Shown here: positions 56,027 through 64,000 of the stretch, in pieces | Position numbering within the stretch: the stretch's first letter is position 1 | Layout: every line of letters begins with the position of its first letter | NCBI GenBank assembly: GCA_020091685.1 | Contig: CM034606.1 | Span: forward strand, 18,430,695-18,494,694 | Length of the DNA: 64,000 nt | Reading direction: 5' to 3' | Source of the DNA: Lutjanus erythropterus | Taxonomy: Eukaryota; Chordata; Actinopteri; Lutjaniformes; Lutjanidae | The notes under the pieces: generated by a model | Database searches by the model: none | What the model saw: only the letters and a program-made list of their open reading frames with translations | Told to the model about the DNA's origin: nothing | Made by a program: the position numbers and the translations under genes

Positions 56027-56880
56027 GTAAAGTTAAGATTATTTGGTGTGGGGTTGTATGAGGTAATTTTCCATAGTCAGTGTGTTAACTACAGTAGATG
56101 TGAGTAGACACGCCCGCAGTTTGGAGAAGCAGAGAGGGGCATCAGTATGGCAGCTAAGCAATGAACTGCTGTGAACGGGGTCGAGAATAAGAGGTATTTT
56201 AAACACTTACAAAAGGTACACATAAAAAATGAACATCACTTTAAGTGTATGCTATATTTAGAATGTTTTTACTGCTTTACTTTGCTATCAGACAGCTTTT
56301 CTGACAGGAAACCGCTGTTGTAGAAGCCAGATATCACTCTCTCCAAACCAAACCGACCAAAATCAGTCATTTTTCCTCACAGAACACAGGAGTCGCTGGT
56401 TTCCCGCTGCTTCTATCTGTTAGTTTTTGCATGTTTATGTGTGACTTCAGAGTTTTAAAAGGATATTTTGTATTCACCAGTCACACAATAACACAAACAC
56501 ACTAACAGATCAAGACCAGCATCTCCCATGTTCTGCAAAGTTATGGATTTCACCTATGGAGTTTTGCTGGTTTGGAGAGATTGATATTTGGTTTATATAA
56601 TGGTGGTTTCCTGTCAGAAAAGGCTGCCTGATCACAAAGGAAAGCAATGGAAATATTTTTAAAATAGCGTATGCGTAAACTGACTTTTTTTTTGGTGGAC
56701 CTTTTTCAAGTGGCTATACCTTCTGTACTTTTGTACCTTTTGTGGCTGATCCTGTCCACATCGGGTCACTGCTTAGCCCCTCTCACCTTCTCCAAAATGA
56801 GGGCATCCACTGTGGGTATTATTCTGAATATGGATAGGTACCTACAACCCACATCAAATAATCTGAACTATCCCTTTAAG
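56027..56880 (+). mobile_element. Foldback element with long inverted arms (copy 2)
   Basis: Same order of blocks as 39160-39927. Left arm GCAGTTTGGAGAAGCAGAGA, ATGCTATATTTAGAATG; centre GTTAGTTTTTGC...GTGTGACT (56419-56446) facing AGTCACACAATAACACAAAC (from 56479); right arm returning the complement, ending in ACTATCCCTTTAAG with TTAA at 56876-56879. No protein encoded. Confidence 0.8.
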
Positions 56881-56984
56881 ATGAGGTGAGAAAAATGCTC
56901 CTGGAGATATGAAAAGTATATCAAGTGGAAAGGATGTAAAGATAGAGACGAACGGTGACAGTAACAACAAATAAAGTGACGGCT

Positions 56985-57205
56985 GTTCTTATCCGTGCCC
57001 TGATCAGCATGTCTCATCATAGCAGTGAGGCGCCGTGTGCTGCCCATCTTGTGTCAACAGCGGCGTATTTACATAAGCTGTTTCCCCGTCGGCCACGGCT
57101 TCTGTCCTGAGAGCACCAGGAGCTGCGATGGCGAGGCGGTGTGATTAGATTTACAGATGGAGATTAATGTGAACAGAGGTAATAGCACAAAGGCATAAAT
57201 CACAA
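56985..57205. other. Candidate conserved non-coding element
   Basis: Unique GC-balanced segment with GTGATTAGATTTACAGATGG (about 57140) and GAGATTAATGTGAACAG (about 57160). No coding support. Confidence 0.4.
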
Positions 57206-57209
57206 AGAA

Positions 57210-58760
57210 GAGGCTGGAAGCACTGTGCTTGACCTTTTGAATGGCGATAATGATGCTGGAGTCAGATACGCTCCTACTGGGGGCCGCAGCGCCAGCGTGA
57301 GTTTAGACAACGCTGTCATAAATGCAAAATGTGTGCATGTGTGTGCGTGTGTGGGGTTAATAGATGGGGCGGTCAACACTGGAGTGCATTTAGATGAAAG
57401 TGACAGCACGTATGAAGCTGTCAGAGCATTACACGCTGCAAAGTGAGGGAAATGAGTAAATGCACTCAGTGTGCACACACACACACACACACACACACAG
57501 AGCGACAGGCTGATACCTGGCGCTCAGGCTCTTTCTTTAAGTGGGAAGTGAAACCTGTCCGCCTGTCTGTCTGTTTGTCCGTTTACCCGTCTGTCCTTGC
57601 AGAAGCATCAGCAGGGTTATTAGAGGAGCCCTATGGCTGCCACTGATAAGGCCTGTATGGGTGCTGCCACTGACAGCGCTGCCTGCCTGCCTGCGTGGCA
57701 AACACAAGTGGCCTGGCCGGGGGATTACTGCCTGCTGCCATTTCTGCTGATGCCTTTCTTTATGTTATCCTCTCCAGTCACATGTGCTGCATTTGAATAA
57801 CTTGGCTGATGTTGTAGAAATGGAACTCCTCGAAATCCCCACCTGCATACAAATGAAGGCGCACGGACGAAAACACTCACATAACACACACATTTTAGAT
57901 GTTCTTGGCTTATTAATGTCCCCGGGCCTCATGTAGGAAGCCATTTACGAACAAATTTCCTCTCATTTTTGTTTGTTTCCATGATTTGTTCTCATTTTTT
58001 TGACTACCCACTGATTTCTGGAGTTCACCAATGGGTTCTTTGTTTTGCTGTTCTCTGTGTTACAGAACATTTGGTTAAGTTACAGTTGGCAGTTAAAGGT
58101 CTCATATTTTCCCACATCTATTTCAACCTTAACATGTTTGCTACTTCTATCTATTTCATATCATCTTAAAGCTACTGCAAAGAGTTTTTAACTGGTTATG
58201 AAACGGTCTCAGTTTAGTGCTGATGCATCTATATGACCTGCACAAGCAAACAAGACCATCAGAGAGAAGATTCGCTGTTTCTGTATAGTTATTCTTAATG
58301 CCTGCCACCGGGTCCCTGTGAAATCAGATGAAACAAGTCCGTGTTTACATTTTCCCACGCAAAGTTACAGTGAGTAGCACATTAGCCACTTTTGTGTTTT
58401 GTGGTTATGTCAGAGGAAACACAGGGATCTCCAAAATCAGTTTTAGACTGCTGGCTGCACAAAAAAAGTAATTGGAAGACATCTGTGGAGCATGTAAACT
58501 GGTATAATGTAATAAACTGTTATTAGACAAGTCAAAAATCTAATTAAATACATTAATAAATAATACTGTTAAATATTTAGAATAAAAAGAAATACAAAGT
58601 TTTTCCTTTGAGCTCTAGTCAGTTTGGGATTCATCTTTCAACAGACCTGAGTAAGAGCTGATTTGGATGTTTAAGAGCATTTGATGCATCTGGAGTTCTC
58701 TTATATCATGTCTTAGCAGAAATTTAAGTGAAAATCTAAGAGAAATTGCGATGTCCCTGT
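57210..58760. other. Putative intron; (CA)n at 57472-57499
   Basis: (CA)n microsatellite of about 14 units at 57472-57499 in otherwise unique, GC-balanced DNA to about 57780. 57790-58760 is AT-rich with no recognised gene. Confidence 0.4.
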
Positions 58761-58764
58761 AGAG

Positions 58765-58930
58765 AATACACCCCATACCCTGAGGCTATCAGTCCTCTGC
58801 AGCGGCTGCTGGTTCGACTTCCCCCTGCGTCCCATTTGCTGTGTGTCATCCCCCTTCTCTCTTCTACCTTTGGCTGTCCTTGTCAAATGATGGCAAAAAA
58901 GCCAAAAATATAGTACTTTTAAAAAAATAG
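58765..58930 (+). repeat. tRNA-derived SINE (degraded A box)
   Basis: CCTGAGGCTATCAGTCCTCTG leads to GCTGGTTCGACTTCC (B box, about 58809-58823), followed by the family's pyrimidine-rich body and an A-rich tail to about 58928. It is the same family as 24250-24385, opposite orientation. The A-box region is decayed. Confidence 0.65.
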
Positions 58931-58939
58931 AGAAGATAA

Positions 58940-59925
58940 ATTTAAGTCAGTGTTGCTGCATGAGGCCTCCTGTGTCCTTGTCTTTTTCTCCTGCTGTAGT
59001 GGCCACAACCAGTTATTTACATGCTCTGTCACTTACTGGGAGGAGTGATGCTGATGGGTTAGGAGGCTCACTAATCCACTCTGCTGCTGTCATTAGAGAG
59101 AAGCAAACAGACTATTACCACCTCCTCCTCCTCTGTCTGCTCATCATAAGCCTCACACACACACACACTCACACACACACTTGCACGTGCACACACACAG
59201 CTGTGATGGAGAGTGCCTCTTGCTTCTTTAGTGCTACTGAGTGGAGCCCTGCTTTGGTAATTGATCCTGTTTGGTACGAGGGGAGGAGGGAGAAGGAGAG
59301 AGGGAGGCCCTAAGTGTTGTCAGTTTGCTGCATTAATTTTTCAACCGTGGCCAGTGAGGCTGGAGGGACGGAGGAGGGGCCCACCGCAGAGCTCGCTCAG
59401 AGAAGCCACGCTGTATCTGTCTAATGCTGCTGCTTGCTGCTTTGTCTGTCCACACTTCCATTGCTGTTTATCGGCGCTCATTCTAAAATAAGTTCCTCTC
59501 TGCGAGACTCAATTATGATTCAACCGATTGATTCATCCACTCAGCCACGGCCTCCTGCTGATGACATATTTGTTTTCTTCTTCGTCCGTGGCTCAAAAAT
59601 AGCCTTCTGGTGGTTGTGTGACTTGTGTGCCTCTTTGTCTGGGTGTTTGTGCCTTCTCATGGCATACAGTATGTGCAGCTGATAATAGACAGACCTCACT
59701 CTGTGCGTTTTGATCCCGGCTCGGGGCTCTGGTCGCTGACTCACTGATGATGTCAGCGAGAAGCCAGCTGAGAAGCAGGACTGAGCAAAAAGAAAGCATA
59801 AAATACTCAGTTTTGTGCCTGCTTCTCGCCGTAGTAGAAACTGATATTATTACTTCTGTGTTCTTCGCAAGTTCTCCCCCGTGTTTTGTGTCAAAATACT
59901 CCCGTCCTATAATTAGTACCACTGT
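58940..59925. other. Putative intron; (CA)n at 59153-59199
   Basis: Interrupted CA repeat at 59153-59199. 59210-59560 is GC-balanced unique sequence. Frames of 112-117 codons across this span include repeat-derived His/Thr runs and no domains. Confidence 0.4.
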
Positions 59926-59929
59926 TATC

Positions 59930-60135
59930 ACATAATGCCGTTCAGTGCAGTTGGAAAGGATACCGCTGAGAGATTTCTGTGTCCGTCAGAGCTACGTTAG
60001 CCAACACTTCCATGAGTCATTAAGAGGTGCTCACAGCCACGGAGAACGTCACTGCTGACATTTGTTGCAGATATGAGTCATAATTTCTTGCTTTTATTAA
60101 ATACTTCCTAAGCGATTTGTGTGTGACACATTTCA
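59930..60135. other. Candidate conserved non-coding element
   Basis: A unique segment (the ATGAGTCATTAAGAGGTGCT region near 60013 and GATATGAGTCATAATTTC near 60071, AP-1-like TGAGTCA) with enhancer-like texture. No coding support. Confidence 0.35.
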
Positions 60136-60589
60136 TTTTGCATGTCTAATTTTCGTCCTTTGCCGGGAGATGCAAGTGGCCAATGCAGCGACTCACAGCG
60201 AAGTATCTAAAAATGCTTTGTGATGATGCACGATGTAAATCACACTGTGGGGGGACTACTGTCAGGAGGCTCTACAGGACTTAAGTCATGGTCACTGGAG
60301 TTGCAGTAGTCACAGTACAGCCCCCGGGGGACCAGGAACTTCCCTAAGTTCTAAATAGTCAGAATGGGTCACATGCAGTAGGCAAGTCTTCCCTCAGGGA
60401 TTAATAACTAACTGCATTTTACTTGGCAAACACCACACTTTGTCACATTTTGATCCAAAAGATCACTTTAAGTGACACAGACACATTCTGCTATACATTT
60501 TATATTGTTTTCTAAAAGTCTGGCAACTGCACTGAAGTGACAAACAACAGAAACATTAAAAGGGTGCTCAAGCGATTTAGTGTTCTTCT

Positions 60590-60960
60590 ACAAAATAAAA
60601 GGCTTTCAAGAGACACATTTAAAAAAAGGATGATCAGAATCGATGCAGCAGTGGCTGAGATATCCCAACTTTCAGTTTATTGTAAAGGTCAAGCTCCAAA
60701 AACACTGGCTGCTACATTTTCCACAGTGCAACTCAATAGCATCTTTTGTTGTTAGACTTTGTCTGTTTATTTCCCTCATCATTCAAACTCCTTTTTCCGC
60801 AGTTTGTACTGCAGGCTCTCTTTTATCAGTTTGTCATCTTTGAGCCCAAACCGAGATAACCCTGCTGACATCATCAGGGTTATTTTTCAGACTTTAGAAA
60901 GTTCCTTCAGAGTCACACACTTATCACTCATCAACAATAATACAATATAAACTCAGTTAG
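60590..60960. repeat. Interspersed repeat with CATCAGGGTTAT motif
   Basis: CAACTCAATAGCATCTTTTG, TTTGTCATCTTTGAGCCC and ATAACCCTGCTGACATCATC (an internal imperfect inverted repeat, 60856-60885) are blocks of a common teleost repeat. The edges are approximate. Confidence 0.6.
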
Positions 60961-60964
60961 CCAA

Positions 60965-61375
60965 AACATTTAGCAAAAAATGAAAGTAACAAGACAATGA
61001 AACAACTCCAAATATGACCAAAAATAAACAGACAAACAAACAATAGCCATAGAAAATCAGGAGATCATACTCCAAGTAGAGCATGAAAATAGATAACTCA
61101 TTTATAGATTATAGATATGTATTACTACCAGTGATAGTATTACATAAGAAAGTTGTAAAACATAATTATAGAGTTGCGATGATGAGCACGCACAGCCGAT
61201 CCCATGATAAGAAGACAGGGCATTTTTGAACAGATGGAAAGTTGATAAGGACAGAATGTTTACAGATAGATTATTTCATCTTAAACTTTAAACATAAATA
61301 CTTTCCTAGCTATTGATTAAGAGACTGCAGGAACAGAAAAAAAAGAGCTGCATAGAATGTCTAAATGTGAAAAAA
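60965..61375. other. AT-rich, no gene seen
   Basis: Ordinary AT-rich DNA with a stretch of ACAAACAAACA near 61031. Confidence 0.4.
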
Positions 61376-61377
61376 CT

Positions 61378-61775
61378 ATCATAAATGGTAGGAGTGTAAG
61401 AAAACACTCAGGTATCATAAACATGGTATTATGATACTTGAGTGTTTTCTTACACTCGTACAAAACACTGTATTGTGATACATGCAAAGATTTAATGCAA
61501 TGGTTCATTTTGTGTTGTGTATAAACCCCCAACGAATAATAGCAGTGTTGTTATCTATCTTCACTGTTCTGATTGCATGAAAAGTAGGCCTAACTTAAAA
61601 AAAAAACAGATGCATATGATTGTCTTCTTTATACTTGTAGTTTTTTTAAAAAAAAAAGCAGTTTATCACCTTGCTCACAGTATTGCAATGTAGTGCATTA
61701 TATTGAATCATAACCCCCATATTCTGATGCATATTGTATTGCCAGATTCTTGCTAATATGCAGCCATAACAAATG
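61378..61775. mobile_element. Interspersed element with internal near-perfect hairpin
   Basis: The right part ends TTGCCAGATTCTTGCTAATATGCAGCC (about 61740-61766), complementary to the GGCTGTGTATTGGCAAGAAT edge at 44770. The left part contains the 66-nt inverted repeat at 61392-61457. No protein frame. Confidence 0.5.
61392..61457. repeat. 66-nt hairpin-forming inverted repeat
   Basis: GAGTGTAAGAAAACACTC... is repeated as its complement after a 6-7 nt loop. Arms of 30 nt pair at 28 positions, and the mismatch at arm position 20 would be a G-U pair in RNA. It sits inside a repeat-like element. Confidence 0.85.
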
Positions 61776-61779
61776 GTTT

Positions 61780-62435
61780 TAAGTAGTGAGGGTAATTCAA
61801 ATTTACGCCTATACGTTTGAAAATGAATGCAGCCTGTGTTGCTGTCTTCTTATGATGGGAGAGGGCAAATTAAGAGTTTCATACATTGTACAATAATTAG
61901 TTATGAAAGGACAACCAAGAGCAAAACTGTTAAGTCTGTTATAATCAATAGCATTATAAATACTTAAAAAAGTTTTCTTTATGTGAACAAATAGAGAAAA
62001 CAAGGTGTATATCATTTTCATGGACAAAATCCATAGAAAAGACAAGACTGTTCTGAGAAAAGTTATGCATCAACAATGTAATGACTTTGTCGGCTCATAT
62101 CACTCAGATATTGTGTGTATTTTGCTCTCCAAACCTGACCATTTAACCTCGACATGTCGACATCCCAAACATAATAAAAGGCAGGGCTGGGCTGTAGATG
62201 AACTGTGTGATTTACAGCCTTTGTCAGGTCACACAGGTGAGAGTCCTTTCTTTACCTCCCTCTGTTTTGTCCCGTCCAACAGGTGTGTTTTCTCTCTCAG
62301 GTCTGATTGCACTCACACCTCCTCCTGCCCCCCCTCCTCCCTGCTATCCTCTCACCCTCCTGCCAGCTTAGCTAGCCAGGACAGGCCTCCTTCCACTCCA
62401 AAACCATGATTGCATTCTTGAGCTATTCCTCCCCC
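61780..62435. other. Putative intron, unique; CT-rich from 62300
   Basis: No supported exon. A 134-codon frame (62005-62409) runs into a Ser/Pro/Leu-rich tail from the C/T-rich DNA at 62310-62400. Confidence 0.35.
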
Positions 62436-62439
62436 TCCT

Positions 62440-62835
62440 TCAGAACAAGAGCCCTCCGCATCTTCCCTCCCTTTCAAGTAGAGGCTGCCGGCCGCGTTTC
62501 CCCTTTGAAGATGTAATCTTGGAAAACACAGAGACATCTCCAGGATTATCTTAAATGTCTTCAGTATGTCAACAGCCTGGCCCCGTTGCGGAGCAGCGCT
62601 GGCTGTTTAAAGGGTCGGGCGCGATGACAGCCGAGGAAAATGCCGCATCGCAGAGGTAATCACAGGGTCAACTCCGCTGACTCCATTCAGGGCCAAAACT
62701 CCCCACTGTTACAACTGGATGATAACAGACACAATGAAATGATGTATTTCCCCCATGTGGGCAAGGCCGTGTTTACAATTGAAGGTAATAGCAGGCAGCG
62801 GAGCGCTCCATAACAGATGGTGTTGGTAGGTGAGG
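62440..62835. other. Candidate conserved non-coding block
   Basis: GC-balanced unique sequence with several CpGs (GGCCGCGTTTCCCC, GGGTCGGGCGCGATG, GCCGCATCGCAGAGGTAATC). Its texture is distinct from neighbours and it has no splice-flanked frame. May be an enhancer or an alternative promoter. Confidence 0.4.
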
Positions 62836-62989
62836 TTCATTTATGTCATGGCGTTTCCCAAAATGTTATGAAAATCCGAATGGTGCTGTGTCTTAACTAA
62901 GCATACACAATAAGATGAGAAGCATCATTGAGTAGTCACAAGAGGGAGAGTTACTATACACCAAATTAGAGGCACATAAGTGGGCGCTC

Positions 62990-63135
62990 CTTGAAAAGGA
63001 TCTTGACTTTGTAATCATATCAGATGTTATCGGGAGGAGATTTTAGGAAGGGTAAGTGCTCGGAAACTAAATCAGAGAGAAGCTGCCTAGGGAACACGTT
63101 GTTATCATAATTACCTGCTGAGCGATGACTGCAGA
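62990..63135. other. Candidate conserved non-coding element
   Basis: Unique sequence with GTAATCATATCAGATGTTATC (about 63011) and GTTGTTATCATAATTACCTG (about 63099), GATA/homeodomain-type cores, directly upstream of a possible microexon. Confidence 0.35.
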
Positions 63136-63277
63136 ACCAGTGTTGATGTTGACGCCGAGCTGCCCTCTTCTCTCTCCGACGAGGCTGTCTTGTGTGGGCT
63201 GCTGCCTTCCACACATCTCTTTGTGCTCTGTTCTATGTGTGTTTTCTTTCTTTCTGTTTTCCCCCCCTTCCCTTCAG

Positions 63278-63325
63278 CCAGGCAGGAACACAAACTGCAG
63301 GCCAAAAAATGCAAATATTGTTTTG
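63278..63325 (+). other. Candidate 48-nt exon (microexon)
   Basis: A long pyrimidine tract (63241-63275) ends in CAG (63275-63277), and 48 nt later TTTTG is followed by GTGAGA (63326-63331), a good donor. 48 is a multiple of 3, so the exon could be skipped without frame change. All three frames are open; one reads Q-E-H-K-L-Q-A-K-K-C-K-Y-C-F, with a C-x2-C pair. No family recognised. The octamer ATGCAAAT (63309-63316) inside it offers a rival explanation as an enhancer. Confidence 0.3.
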
Positions 63326-63396
63326 GTGAGATCTGGCTCAGAGATTTTGGGACAGACTTGCGTCAGTGTGTACGTGCGGGTGCTGGCAGGCTCTGG

Positions 63397-64000
63397 GGCA
63401 GTGGCGTAAGGTAGTTACGACAGTAGGCCCTAGTGCACGCTAGTGATTTGACATTTGAGATAATCAACATAGATATTATCCCACAATCATCATTGAACAT
63501 CTGTCCTGTGTATGACAAAAATACCAAAGAAAATAAATAATTCATTTAATTGAGTAGTTTTTTTTAAAGTGTTTGTTTGTCGTCTTTATAGTTCATGTAG
63601 AATAAGAAAATAATTTTGATATAGATTGCTACCGACTATTTTACCAAAAAAACATGACAGACATGGCCTTTTCGAGCAAATAGAATTTTAATTTTCAATG
63701 CAACTTCTTGTTAGAACACAACTGTATATGTTTACAAAGTGGCAATCTGAATAAGAGATAGGAGGTCAAGATGTACCTTTATTGATCCCCTGTAGGGAAA
63801 ATTCAATTTTACGCAGCAGCACAAGGGAAAAAATTAGGCATGCAAGGGGCAAATGAAATTAAAATAGAATGAAAATGAGATAAAATGGAAATACTGTATA
63901 TAAGAAAAAGATCTGTCACTTGTATTCTGCATCATGGATGGATTTATGAGACAAGGGGCCCCTGGACGCAGACATGTAGGCCTTCCACCCCGTATTTATA
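63397..64000. mobile_element. Interspersed element, cut by the window edge, with a LINE tail nested inside
   Basis: The left end GGCAGTGGCGTAAGGTAGTT (63397) and the right GGGGCCCCTGGACGCAGAC (63956) fit a teleost element with GGGCCC-rich ends (compare 3555-3945). Inside, 63765-63900 reads TACCTTTATTGATCCCCTGT..., the 3' tail type of teleost LINEs. So a LINE end lies within a DNA element. Confidence 0.5.

Noticed and set aside
1..64000. A new multi-gene enzymatic or defence system
   Set aside because: No cluster of intact coding genes exists in the window. All protein-like segments are transposon relics, so such a claim cannot be supported.

Overview
The window looks like nuclear DNA of a ray-finned fish, most likely a percomorph teleost. 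The evidence is long stretches without credible coding sequence, many (CA)n and other microsatellites, and a dense mix of decayed elements of kinds I know from teleost genomes: Tc1, hAT and TTAA-ended DNA elements, tRNA-derived SINEs, and L1-like and CR1/L2-like LINE scraps. I found no bacterial features: no operons, CRISPR arrays, phage genes or rRNA/tRNA genes. No complete protein-coding gene is visible. Almost all short open frames are chance or repeat-derived.

Layout. 0-15 kb is repeat-rich: a Tc1 transposase relic (70-290), an L1-like ORF2 scrap (1690-1985), two hAT-type elements of one family in opposite orientation (1980-2450 and 12820-13427, each with an internal degenerate tandem array), a hAT MITE with a perfect 8-bp target duplication (9443-9810), and a reverse-transcriptase relic (14310-14900). 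15-33 kb alternates unique sequence that may be conserved non-coding DNA (for example 16430-16960 and 20750-21420) with hAT-like elements, including a BED zinc-finger remnant at 25170-25345 and a tRNA-derived SINE. Three of the four CTCF-like motifs (6.2, 10.2, 18.7 kb) and both RFX X-box-like sites (8.4, 17.0 kb) lie in non-repeat sequence left of the promoter candidate; the fourth CTCF-like motif is inside a repeat.

33.47-34.17 kb is the clearest functional landmark. It is a CpG-rich island with an apparent non-coding first exon on the plus strand and a strong splice donor after position 33821. A second GC-rich patch with a full CRE palindrome lies just upstream (31.86-32.13 kb), and three long microsatellites lie between the two. 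From 34 kb to the right edge the sequence reads like a long first intron of a developmentally regulated gene: unique blocks that resemble conserved enhancers (36.4, 40.1, 43.4, 46.6, 48.7, 51.5, 54.1, 57.1, 60.0, 62.6 and 63.0 kb) are separated by old transposons. These include two copies of a foldback element (39160-39927 and 56027-56880), a nested transposon pair (41598-42650) and a transposon carrying a decayed minisatellite (49262-49800). A possible 48-nt exon with good splice signals lies at 63278-63325. I cannot name the host gene.

The most interesting candidates are regulatory and structural, not a new enzymatic system: the CpG-island promoter, the possible microexon, the foldback family, the hAT family with internal arrays, and a near-perfect 66-nt hairpin at 61392-61457. 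Conservation claims are judged by eye from base composition and motif texture. They need genome alignment and RNA evidence.
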